Below are positions 24,277 to 34,560 of a stretch of DNA of 64,000 nt, in pieces. A program made the position numbers and the translations under genes. The notes under the pieces were generated by a model. That model was not told where the DNA came from. It ran no database searches and saw only the letters and a list, made by a program, of their open reading frames with translations. Each line of letters begins with the position of its first letter. The stretch's first letter is position 1. The stretch is from Carex sylvatica (taxonomy: Eukaryota; Streptophyta; Magnoliopsida; Poales; Cyperaceae). The stretch lies in NCBI GenBank assembly GCA_964058845.1, contig CAXKVR010000282.1, forward strand, positions 1 to 64,000, in the 5' to 3' direction.

Positions 24277-24639
24277 ATGGCGATCTCTTCTCTTCACCTC
24301 CCGATCTTCGTTCTCCTCGTCGCATCTCTCACTCTCATCTCCGCCCAAGCCCCTGGCGCTGCCCCAATTCCTGCCCCCGGCGCGGCCCCTGTACCATCAC
24401 CATCTCGCAAATTGGCACCTGAACCAGCACCTGCTGGATTCTCTCCGATTTCATCTCCACCATCGCCGCCGGTCGCCGCCACCCCGTCCGAAGCTCCTGC
24501 CACCAGCCCCTCCACCTCAGCCGCCTCTGCTCCTACAATCTCTAGCCCCCCTGCTGAGGCGCCGGCATCTGGTGCATCTACCTCAGTTGTGAGCTTGATT
24601 GGACTGACTGGCGCTCTTTTGGTGGCTGTTTCTTTCTAA
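24277..24639 (+). CDS. AGP-c: classical arabinogalactan protein
   Basis: 120-residue GPI-anchored proteoglycan core, closest to AGP-a and AGP-d. The signal peptide is residues 1-23; the mature N-terminus QAPGAAPIPAPGAAPVP contains an extra GAAP unit compared with AGP-d. Then come PSRKLAPEPAPAGF, SSPPSPPVAATPSEAPATSP, STSAASAPTISSPPAEAP and the GPI-type tail SLIGLTGALLVAVSF. No intron. The ATG context (GTAATGGCG) and TATA spacing (~90 nt) support the start. About 1 kb of 3' flank is homologous to the AGP-a flank. Confidence 0.92.
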   Translation: MAISSLHLPIFVLLVASLTLISAQAPGAAPIPAPGAAPVPSPSRKLAPEPAPAGFSPISSPPSPPVAATPSEAPATSPSTSAASAPTISSPPAEAPASGASTSVVSLIGLTGALLVAVSF

Positions 24640-26110
24640 AGAAATCGGAGGTCTTAATGGAAATTCGTTTATTATTTTTTAAAATTTCGGAATGGTTTTT
24701 TTGTTCCTTTTAAGGATGTTAGGATTTGTTTTAAATAGTTGAATTCTTTTATAGCTACACTGTTAGAGATATCACAGCTTATAATATTTTATGTTATAAT
24801 ATATAAATGTTCTTTTATCACAGTTGGTTTTTTCTTCTTTTATTTTGCTGGTGTTGCTTTATTTGTTGTCACTGATTGCAGTAATCACATAATACTGAAA
24901 TTTCTTCAACTTTGATTCGCTATGCTTTAAACAACAAAAAATCACATACATACGAAATATCTTCAATATTCGGTTGACCAGCGTTCATAATTCAGCAAAC
25001 TTTATTCACTTTGGAGTTATCAAATAAATTGCAATTCCAAATCCAGTAATAAGATGCAGTAACCGTTAAAAAAAAAAACAGATACCTTCAATTTTAAAAA
25101 AGAAATAGAAGGGGCATATATAGTATATTGCAAAAAGATGCTCTAAAATGGGTTCTCAAATGTTACTATTGTAGTCAACATAAATTAATGTCATAATTTG
25201 TTTAAACCAGGGTTTAAGAACTTGATGTTTATTCTGGAGTCTGGTATTCCTATGGTCAATAAAGTTGAACGATTACAGAGCTACAGATTTGCTAGGAAAA
25301 TTGTTTTGATTTGAAAATCTTCAAAAGAATGAATTTGAAAAAACATAAGTAAATTGTGAATACAATTTTTGTAACAATTATGATATAATACAAGAATTTG
25401 TGAGTATCGGTGAGAGTGAAAGTGTTTAACAGAGTTGTTATTTTTGCGGATACTTTCGTCGATATAATACGAGAATCTGTGAGTATCGGTGAGAGTAATA
25501 GTGCCTTTTGAATGGGTCAATTCTTACCCTCACGAATACTCAGTGATTCTAGTATGAGTTGTTGTAAAATTATTTTTGCCTTTTGAATGGCCGGTCTTTT
25601 ATTATTATCATTGTTTCATTTTTTTTGAAGCAAATTTTGCGAGATCATATGGATTTATTAGTTGAAAGTTGAAACGACTAGCATAGCATCAAAAGAGCAG
25701 AATCGCCTAAAACGGCGATGTAGACTCAATATTTTCAGGAGTCGGCTAATTACTCTTGTACCAGTCTGTTTACGAAGTAGTGTTGTGTTGAGATACAAAT
25801 AGTGCTTGTGATGGTTTCACACTTGTACATTGCAGGATTAGGGATAAAGATAGTCTATCTTTAATTCGACACTGTAATTTAATTACACGTACAGTTATAT
25901 TGTAACACAAATGGCCTGATAGTTATTTTTTAAAAGTAAATGCAAAACTAAGTTAAAAAAAAAGTAGAGTTCTAACTATCCTGTAAGAAATATCGTGCCT
26001 GTTTCATACGAGGTGCACTGAGCGAGACGTCAACGATTTGCCTAATTAAAACGAGTGAAATCATTATAAAAAAAGAGAGTACAAACTCAGAACATGATCC
26101 TCTGTTCTGG
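24640..26110. other. AGP-c 3' flank
   Basis: Homologous in blocks to 16270-17250. It contains a local duplication in which GAGTATCGGTGAGAGT appears at about 25401 and 25479, and an insertion of unknown type around 25680-26050 relative to AGP-a. Confidence 0.5.
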
Positions 26111-26226
26111 AGAACTTAATTTCAACCCGCTTTAATTTACACTAGACGCGCTTGTGGCCGTTTTTTTCCCAGTCGATTTATTTGACAACAGGAATGAGGA
26201 GGGTCACTAATCCGTTCACTGTTCGC

Positions 26227-26459
26227 TAGGGGTGCCAACGGGTACAATATGGACCGGGTGGAAGCATTTTTATACACGTACTCGACACAAATTATTCTTA
26301 TCTGTACTCTACCTTTATTCATTACAAATTGTTTTATCCGTACTCTACTCTTACTCGTTGTAGTTGTCGGATAATGAAATGGTAGTGGATAAATAACGGT
26401 TACTACTTGTATAATAATTATTTTTATTATTTATTAAATAAAATATTAAAACAGTAAAA
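26227..26459. mobile_element. Truncated hAT end
   Basis: TAGGGGTGCCAACGGGTAC is a typical hAT left terminus followed by GC-rich then AT-rich DNA. No matching right end was found nearby. Confidence 0.35.
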
Positions 26460-26660
26460 TTAGAAGCCACCGTTGGATCAGCGATTTTCAAAGTGGCTTA
26501 ATAAATAGTAAAAAAAAATTAGAAAAATATAAAATTTGGTTTCCAAACACTTTTCAATATAGAGATCACATCTAACAGTTCATATCGACCTTTCTGGATT
26601 TTAAAAATAAAAAAATGACTTATAAGCATATACACTCATATGCTTATGTAAGTAGAGTAG
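26460..26660. repeat. Half foldback element
   Basis: Carries the right-arm block of the foldback family (AAATTTGGTTTCCAAACACTT, then TATAGAGATCACATCTAAC) and a small AAGCATATacactcATATGCTT hairpin. The left arm is not recognised. Confidence 0.4.
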
Positions 26661-26665
26661 TCAAT

Positions 26666-26680
26666 CCCCCCCCCCCCCCC

Positions 26681-26714
<34 letters not shown>
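26666..26714. repeat. (C)n-(CT)n-(AT)n compound microsatellite
   Basis: A run of Cs, then CT units, then AT units, directly before a foldback element. Confidence 0.9.
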
Positions 26715-26715
<1 letters not shown>

Positions 26716-27104
26716 ATATGCTAATATGTTATGCGTAGCATAGAGAGCCTCCGTGCAACAGTTCAATATTTGACTTTTCAAAATCATAACGGTCGATCCG
26801 AACCGTTCATCTTGTTCTCCATATTAATGTGTTTGGAGACCAAATTTTACATTTTTTGGAAATTTTTTACTATTATTTTAGATTTATTGAAAAGTGTTGT
26901 TTTCAGCAAATCTGGACCATAAAAAACACAACGATTTCCAATAAATCTAAAAAAATAGTAAAAAAATTCAAAAAATGTAAAATTTGGTCTCCAAATACAT
27001 ATTAATATGGAGAACAAGATGAACAGTTCGGATCGACCGTTAGGATTTTGAAAAGTCAAATATTGAGCAGTTGCACAGTGGCCCTCTATGCTATGCATAT
27101 GATG
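26715..27104. mobile_element. Foldback MITE FB-B1
   Basis: Left ATGTTATGCGTAGCATAGAG, right CCCTCTATGCTATGCATATG; the arms are inverse over almost the full length, including AATATTTGACTTTTCAAAAT and its complement and GAACCGTTCATCTTGTTCTC and its complement. Confidence 0.7.
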
Positions 27105-27118
27105 TATATATATAATAT

Positions 27119-27520
27119 AAGAACCTGCTAGCATGCTATGAGTAGCATAGAGGGCCACCGTGCAACAGCTCAATATTTGACTTTTTAAAATCCTAACGGT
27201 CGATTCGAACCGTTCATCTTTTTCTACATATTAATATGTGTCTGGAGACTAAATTTTACATTTTTTGGAAATTTTTTACTATTTTTTTAGATTTATTGAA
27301 AATCACTGTTTTCAGCAAATATGGACCATAAAAAAACAGCGAATTTCAAGAAATCTAAAAAAATAGTAAAAAATTCCAAAAAATGTAAAATTTGGTCTCC
27401 AAACACATATGGAGAACAAGATGAACGGTTCAGATCGACCGTTAGGATTTTGAAAAGTCGAATATTGAGCCGTTGCACGGAGGCTCTCTATGCTACGCAT
27501 AACATGCTAGCAAGTTCCTA
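27119..27520. mobile_element. Foldback MITE FB-B2
   Basis: Left AAGAACCTGCTAGCATGCTA, right CATGCTAGCAAGTTCCTATA; the same interior as FB-B1. The two lie side by side separated only by a TA-rich spacer, suggesting insertion into the same TA microsatellite. Confidence 0.7.
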
Positions 27521-27535
27521 TATATATATATATAT

Positions 27536-27912
27536 AGTTGGGCTAAAATGAGCCATGGCTTATTTCGCGTTGGTAAGCCATGGCTCATTTTAGCCATTTT
27601 GAAAATTCAAACAATCGATCCAAACCGTTCATCTTGTTCTCCACATTAAAATGTACTTAGAGACCAAATTTTACATTTTTTTGAAATTTTTTTACTATTT
27701 ATTAAGCATTTTTTAAAATTGCTGATCCGATGGTTCAGAAAATTTTAATATTTTTTACTGTTCACAACAAAACAATAATTTTCAAAAATACTTAATAAAT
27801 AGTAAAAAAATTTCAAAAATTATAAAATTTGGTCTCCAAGCACATTTCAATATAGAGATCATATCTAACGGTTTAGATCGGTCGTTTAGACTTTAAAATA
27901 AAAATACAGCAT
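27536..27912. mobile_element. Foldback element FB-C with perfect 22-bp hairpin
   Basis: Starts GTTGGGCTAAAATGAGCC. Positions 27541-27562 and 27574-27595 form a perfect inverted repeat with an 11-nt loop. The rest holds the family's ACCAAATTTTACATTTTTTTG arm and its partner near 27825. The right terminus is unclear, and a (TA)n tract follows. Confidence 0.6.
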
Positions 27913-27913
27913 G

Positions 27914-27945
<32 letters not shown>
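27913..27945. repeat. (AT)n microsatellite
   Basis: About 16 AT units. Confidence 0.9.
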
Positions 27946-27948
<3 letters not shown>

Positions 27949-28061
27949 TAAGGCTAGTCTACTTTGCAAAGTAAAAGACCTCTTGTGCTTTGTATTTCAG
28001 ACCATTAGATCTACTTCAAAAACTGTGCATATCAGATTGATTGGATTTCAATTTTTTCGGA

Positions 28062-28915
28062 ACTGGACCCTTTATTTTATTAAACCCTCCCTCCAGCGAC
28101 CCCCTCCCCCTCCTCCCCTCTCTCTCTCTCACGCGACCCAGCCTTTAGAGAGGTGATTTCATCCCCATCTCTCTCGTCGCCATCTCCACCTCCAACGATT
28201 ATTCTCTCTGTTGCCCCTTCTCCACTGACCCTCTTCTCTTTTCCTCTGTGTTCATGCTCTCCTCTCTAATTTGCACACTGTAAAAACACTGGTAATTGGA
28301 AGCAAACAAACAGAACCATATAATTTATTTAATATAACAATTGTAAAATCAATTATTCATGGAATTAATAGTATTGTCAAAGAATTACTAAAATTCAGGC
28401 ATGTCAAAGATAATTATGCAAACAGCTTGTCATTTGGCAAAGTACACTATAACTGTTAAATTAATAAAAATCAGCAAGTGCAGTATTTACACACCAGAAA
28501 ATTAAAAACAAGTACAGAAAATTGGATAATAAAATGTCTAATATGTGACAAATACCACCATATACCATACCGTACCACATGACAAAAATTAAACCCTAGG
28601 TAAAAATAGAAATAGATTAAACCCTAAAATGGGTACTGCCATTTACTTGGAAAATATGAAGAAATTTGTCGAAGGAATAGATTAAACCCTTTGGCGTCGC
28701 GAGATGAAGGAGTCAGGCACGAGGAGGGAACCAAGTGCTAGGCCGCAAAAGGGAGAAGAGCGGCTGGAGGCACTGCAACAGAGGAGAGCATGACCACATC
28801 GAGGAAATGATGAGAGGGTCGGAGGAGAAGGATCGATAGAGAGAATAATCTTCGGAGGTGGTGGTGGCGCCGAAAGAGATGGGGGTGAAATCGCCTTTCT
28901 AAAGGTTGGGTCGCG

Positions 28916-28963
<48 letters not shown>

Positions 28964-28985
28964 GATGGAGGGGAGGTGGTGTTAG
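28062..28985. repeat. Element with ~200-270-bp inverted arms
   Basis: The left arm (28062-28262, CT-rich with CACGCGACCCAGCCTTTAGA) is mirrored by the right arm (about 28730-28985, TCTAAAGGTTGGGTCGCGTG). The ~470-bp middle has no gene. It is a probable non-autonomous DNA transposon. The right arm contains a (GA)n tract at 28921-28957. Confidence 0.55.
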
Positions 28986-29463
28986 ATATGTGTTCTAAAA
29001 GTTATCTTATGTTGATTACTTTTACATGTTATGTTTATGAATTAGATGCTACATGCATTTTGTTCCATGAAATTTATGTTTATCTATAGAAGTGTTCAAG
29101 AAGATGCTCTTAGTCTTGAACCATAGAACTCTATATGATGACAAACATAAATCTCTAAAATATTCACAAACTTGTTATTAGCATGGAACACTGATATACC
29201 ATGATAAGTTTGTCATGTTGATTAAAGTATATTGTAGTTCTATAAATATTGATAAAGACTTATCGTTTAATAACAGAGTATATGAAAAGGTTTCATATAT
29301 TGAACAGACCTAATGAATGAAAATATTATATAGGTTGTGTTAGTGTCATTAATATTTTCATTGTATCTTCAAATTCTAAGATATGAGATGTATTTCTTTT
29401 TCACATGAGAAGTATATAATGTAATTAGTATTAAAAGCTGCTTATGTAATACTTTCTCGATAA
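28986..29463. other. AT-rich spacer
   Basis: No gene or structured repeat recognised. Confidence 0.4.
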
Positions 29464-29868
29464 GGGATGAATACTTGTGCAACGGACAACTCAAAAGTAT
29501 GTCATAATGGATCTCATTTGAAAGATAAAATTATGCAGAAAAGATTCATAGTTTTATATTTGCAAAACTTCTCACCGATCATCAGAAATATTGATTAGAT
29601 TAAACGGAGAAAAAAAATCCAGTTCTAAAAACGTGTCCAGTTTTTTTTTAAATACTTGATATATTAGGTATCAATACTTAATGTGTTATAGATGAATACT
29701 TGATACATTATATATAAATACTTGCGCGCGCCAGTTGTAAAATCTTTCAAATATTAAGTGGTATCTAAATAGTAAGTGGCCCCCATAGGTAGTTAGTAAT
29801 TATTAAAGTAGTTAATGACTGGGGGATGAAATGAGGAATTGTTACGGAGATAGCTAGGTGATAGATAA
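29464..29868. repeat. Left arm of a ~0.4-kb inverted repeat around AGP-d
   Basis: Blocks GATGAATACTTG, GATCTCATTTG, AAACGGAGAAAAAAAATCC, CTAAAAACGTGT, CTTGCGCGC, CAAATATTAAGTGG and GTTAATGACTGGG recur, in order and inverted, at 32966-33366. Confidence 0.7.
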
Positions 29869-30364
29869 ATATATGTAAATATATATTATTTTAATTTTTC
29901 AGATATCTGTATATGCGCATATAGATACGGATATAAAAAAATATTCGTATATGTATTTAAATTTTTTTTTTTGGAGTATTTGTTTGTGCTGATATAGATA
30001 CAAGTATGAATAATTTTTTTTTTTTTGAAATATGAGTTGGAGGTCAAACCATCCTACACATTATAAACTCTCATGTATTAATATAGAGAATTTCTCACTT
30101 TGTGGATTTCGAACCCATGATCTCTCACATAGGAACTATATAAGATATGAATAATTATTAGTATACGTACTTTTGTATCTACTTGTTTTAGAGTCAAATC
30201 TAGATGTCTGAAGTAAATTAGATTTTTGAGTTTGAATTCGAACCGTCCGATCTGAATTTGAACTAATTAATTTAGCTGAAAATAAAATGCACTGTGCCAA
30301 AATAAATAGGACTTTTCTAATTTCAAACTCAAATTTTGAGGTAACTATGGTGATGTGAATGCAA
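29869..30364. other. AT-rich spacer
   Basis: Nothing recognisable apart from ATATGNNTATAGATACGGATAT-like repeats near 29900-30000. Confidence 0.35.
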
Positions 30365-30980
30365 AATATACGCGGTAAGTTGAGTTTCGGAGTCAAGTAG
30401 CTGGCGATAGACGATAGGTTCTTAAAACATAAACGGACTTTATACAGTTGAACTGGAAAGGTCGGTTATGACAACCCGAAAACGAGTAGCAGGTTACCGC
30501 ACAAGCATTAAGCAATCAATTATAATTCATCATTGATTTTGTGACCCGGCCGACCAAATCGAATCCGTATCCGCCCAGGTACCTGAGATGCAATTTATAA
30601 AAATGGACGGTCCAGATTAATTTCATGCAGGCTAAACTCAATTAGGTAACTGTTGAGGCTATAGGGGTCTGCTTTGAGATTCGTGCCATGTGAAATGAAT
30701 GGTCCACATTCAGCACTTGCACCTCAGGTACCTGGGGTGATGCGGATTCGACCAAATCAAGGCTGCCTGGTTTGCTACCTTTCCACCGCTGCACTAATCT
30801 TCTTACCTGTTCAAATTCTTTGCAATTAAAAATCATAATGAAGGCGCAGAGTGACCCGTCCACATGTTGCTGTAATGTTGTATTTAAAAATAAAAACGCA
30901 GGTTAATTTTTTGTAATCTGAATTCGGATCTAAAAGAAGCGGTCAATATTGTGGGCTGCTTAATTTAACTTACGTGTATT
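30365..30980 (+). repeat. AGP upstream module, copy 2
   Basis: Same block order as 22985-23465, interrupted by the MITE at 30561-30749. Here the module runs straight into the AGP-d core promoter. Confidence 0.75.
30561..30749. mobile_element. GAATCCGTATC MITE (189 bp), perfect 9-bp target duplication
   Basis: Inverted ends of about 27 bp (GAATCCGTATCCGCCCAGGT and the complement of ACCTGGGGTGATGCGGATTC). GACCAAATC occurs on both sides (30552-30560, 30750-30758). The other two module copies hold a single GACCAAATC at this point (near 23167 and 44938), so the empty site is preserved twice. The 9-bp duplication suggests Mutator-type mobilisation. Confidence 0.85.
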
Positions 30981-30990
30981 TGATAATCCC

Positions 30991-31030
30991 CGCCACCGCC
31001 TTTACAAACTTATATATACACTTACCATTC
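30991..31030 (+). promoter_or_regulatory. Core promoter of AGP-d
   Basis: CCACCGCCTTTACAAACTTA with TATATATA at 31011-31018 and CACTTACCATT, matching AGP-c and AGP-a. Confidence 0.7.
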
Positions 31031-31112
31031 TACTCTCCATCTCGAACAGAAACAGATCAACCCTGTTTATCTTAATCTCTAAATCTATTCGACCTCTCAA
31101 GCAAGCTTAGAA

Positions 31113-31430
31113 ATGGCGATCTCTTCTCTCCACCTCCCAATCTTCCTTCTCCTCATCGCATCTCTCACTCTCATCTCTGCCCAAGCCCCCGGCGCTGCCC
31201 CTGTACCATCACCATCTCGCAAATTGGCACCTGAACCAGCACCTGCCGGTTTTGCCCCACTTTCATCTCCACCATCGCCGCCGGTCGCTGCCACCAGCCC
31301 CTCCACCTCAGCCGCCTTTGCTCCTACCATCTCTAGCCCCCCTGCTGAGGCGCCGGCATCTGGTGCATCTACCTCAGTTGTGAGCTTGATTGGACTGACT
31401 GGCGCTCTTTTGGTGGCAGCTCTTTTCTAG
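31113..31430 (+). CDS. AGP-d: shortened classical arabinogalactan protein
   Basis: 105-residue member of the AGP-a/c/d group. Signal peptide residues 1-23, mature start QAPGAAPVPSPSRKLAPEP, GPI-type tail SLIGLTGALLVAALF. Relative to AGP-c it lacks the second GAAP unit and the TPSEAPA segment, two in-frame losses of the kind expected from slippage in Pro/Ala-coding repeats. The leader CTCTCAAGCAAGCTTAGAAATGG resembles that of AGP-a. It is bracketed by inverted repeats at 29.46 and 33.0 kb, and its 3' UTR is cut short by another inverted-repeat element near 31.6 kb. Confidence 0.9.
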   Translation: MAISSLHLPIFLLLIASLTLISAQAPGAAPVPSPSRKLAPEPAPAGFAPLSSPPSPPVAATSPSTSAAFAPTISSPPAEAPASGASTSVVSLIGLTGALLVAALF

Positions 31431-31673
31431 AGAAATCAGAGATCAAATGGAAATTCGTTTATTATTTTATAAATATCAGAATAGGCTTTTTGTTTCTTTT
31501 GAACATGTTATGAGTCGTTTTACATAGTTGACAGCGCTATATATTCTTTTTGAGATGTCATAGCTTATTACTTCTAGATGTTATAGTATAAGTATGTTCT
31601 CTTTTTTTTTTTGAGAAATTTAATTTATGATCGTCATTAAAAACGTCTCATTTTAGAAATTTTCACATTATAA

Positions 31674-32966
31674 ATCCAACATTATTTATTTTCCCTTCTA
31701 AATTCAATCAATTTATTAATATCCCATTTCTTAATTTATCATATACAAAATTCAGTTCAATAATAGTAAAATTTTAAATTGACAAGTTTACCCTTTCTCC
31801 AAAACCATGCATCAATAGAACAGAAGCTGAAAAAAAAAAACATCCAAACACATTAGAGCAACGAAACATTATAAAAAAAATACTTAATTTCTGTCTCACT
31901 AATTGCCATTTTTAAAATGGTACCATAATCATTCTCAGTTTCCCCTTCTCCACTGATTTTGGTTAATTTTGGACTTGCTTCCGAATTTAATTCTTATCAA
32001 ACTCCTTCAGAAAACTGTGTTCAAGTGTCAACTCGATAACGACTCATTAGTTCCTCTTTTCTTTTCCTCTGCGATCAGCTCTTGATCAAACCTTTACTGT
32101 ATCATTATTTGGCGAGATCCATTTCCTGAGTCCATCATCAAACACCTGTCGCGCGTAATTAAAATTTATCTTGTTTGCACAAATGATTGAATGAATTATA
32201 AAATGCTTATTTGCTGTATAATTAGGCACACATCTCGTGGGAAAAAGTTCTGGTACAAAGAAAGATTTGAGTAAATTGATTTGTATTGCTCATTGCTTTC
32301 TTACACAGATTGTTTACATCTATATTTATAAGCTGTACTCAATACTAGCGCTTATCGCTGCATAATTAGTTTTCTTTGTCTGAGCTATCCAAGGCATATA
32401 AATATATAATCCTAAATCAGGTACAATCACTCAAAATCTGGTACAATCATTAATTTAATTAACGTGGCCTCATCAAATTTTCCAATTGTTACATATGATG
32501 GTATCTGGTTTCAGGTTTGTAGCTGCAATTACAGAGATTAATTCAACCAATCCTTTGGCTTCCCATGGATAGATTTAAACATTGCATGAGTATTATATAG
32601 TTGGATCATGTACACAACACAAACATAACCTATCATGCTTCCTTAATTGGCTCCTCATAAAAAATGAATGAATTTGTCATTTCAGGCGCTTCTGCAACAA
32701 ATGAATAGACTTGATGAGGATGTCAGACATGACGTGGCTATGTGTCTTATGTGGCGATAGATTTGGAGGTGCGGAAAGAAGTGAAAAGGGAAGGGAAAAA
32801 GAGAAATGAAATGGGTAAGGGCAAATTGTCAATATTAATGTTTACTATTAGTAAATTACATTTTTTTTAATTAGTGAATAAATTATGAAATGGGTATATT
32901 AATAAATTGATTTAATTTAAATGGAAAAATAACTATTTTTTGTTGAGTAAGGATAAAATGTTGGGA
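31674..32966. mobile_element. Non-autonomous element with ~140-bp inverted arms
   Basis: The left arm (31674-31797: CAATTTATTAATATCCCATTT, AAATTGACAAGTTTACCC) is mirrored by 32816-32966 (AAATGGGTATATTAATAAATTG, GGGCAAATTGTCAAT). About 1 kb of interior shows no gene. Its right end abuts the right arm of the larger inverted repeat. Confidence 0.6.
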
Positions 32967-33366
32967 TCAACTAATTATCTCTCAGTCAATTTTTCTCATT
33001 CATCTCCCAGTCATTAACTAACTGAACTTCATTAATTACTTGGGGACCACTTAATATTTGATAGATTTTATAACTGATGCGTGCAAATATGAATACCTAT
33101 GCGCGCAAGTATTAATATATAATATATCTAGTATTCATACCTAAAATATCAAGTATTTCGAAAAAAAAAATTGGACACATCATACACACAACTTCTACAC
33201 GTTTTTAGAGTTGGTTTTTTTTCTCCGTTCAATCTCGTCAATATTCCTGACGATCTGTGAGGAAATTTACAAATTTAAAACCATGGACGTCTTCTACGTA
33301 ATTTTCTTTTTCAAATGAGATTCATGATCACGTACTTTCGAATTTTCCGTCATGCAAGTATTCATA
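32966..33366. repeat. Right arm of the inverted repeat around AGP-d
   Basis: Inverted counterpart of 29464-29868 (see there). It is followed by degenerate CAAGTATTCATAC repeats to about 34560. Confidence 0.7.
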
Positions 33367-34560
33367 CCTCGTCATGCAAGTATTCATACATTGTTGTGAA
33401 TACCTTATCGTCTGAGTATTCATATCTTTTCGAGCAAGTATTCATACCTCCTCGTTTAAGTATTCAGTAATGCATGTGTATATAATTCATGGTTAATGTG
33501 TTTGTACCTGACATATTTTATCAATTTTTTTTCATATGACACAGAATAAAATCTGAAAATATTAATATTAAGTAGTGCAAATATTTATACATCGTCAAGT
33601 GTAAATAGTTCATATGTCAAGTGTTAGTAACTAACAGAATCTATGAAATTTTTATTTTCATATGGTACGGGATGATGTATGAAATTATTAATTTCAAAAA
33701 TTACAAGTATTCATACATTGTCATGCAAATGTTAATAGTTGATGTATCAAGCAGAGGCGGAGGTAAATAGAGAGTAGGGGGGTCAGTTGACCCCCATTTT
33801 TTTAATTTTTTTTTATATTATGTGTAATTTTCTATGTAATTTAGGGTAAACTGTCAAAAAACTATAAAATTGACCCCCATTCTCCACATAAAAATTTTAT
33901 ACGATGGACCCCCATATATATTTGACCCCCATAGTTCGAATGTCTGGCTCTGCCCTTGGTATCAAGCATTTTATCTAAAATATTTTATCAACAATTATAT
34001 TTCTTTTGACATCAGATGAAGTTTGAAATTACTAATATAAAGTATACATGTATTCATACCTCATCATATAAGTGTAAATAGTTCATGTATCAAGTATATG
34101 TATCTAACAAATTATTTTTGTTTTCATATGACATTGGATAATATAGGAAAGTACTAATATAAAGTATTGCAAGTATTCATACATCATTTTGCAAGTGTGA
34201 ATAGTTATTGTAACATGTTCTCTATTTTTCACTTGTGGCACTACATGATGTTTGAAAGCATTAATATCAAGTATTGTAATTATTCATACCTCGTAATGTA
34301 AGTACTCATACTTATAACTAAAGTATAATTGTTACGTTAAAAAGTATCTTAATTTAATATTTTTTTACAAATTACTCTATTTAGTGCTAGATTGTATTAA
34401 TACGTAATATGGAAAGTATTCACACCTATGCATTTATATACTAATATTTACGTTGTATACTATATTGCATGGATACAAGTACATATTTCGTATCAGATAC
34501 GATACAAATACGACGATACGGTAATTTTTAAAAATCTAGAATACAAGTATTCATACAACA
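33355..34560. repeat. Degenerate CAAGTATTCATACCTCGTCATG repeats
   Basis: Irregularly spaced copies of GCAAGTATTCATACMTCRT at about 33356, 33376, 33446, 34050, 34172 and 34281. They are interrupted by the MITE at 33752-33958. Confidence 0.6.
33752..33958. mobile_element. hAT-like MITE (CAGAGGCGG family), copy 2
   Basis: Starts CAGAGGCGGAGG and ends GGCTCTGCCCTTG, 207 bp. A perfect 8-bp direct repeat GTATCAAG flanks it (33744-33751, 33959-33966). Confidence 0.8.
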
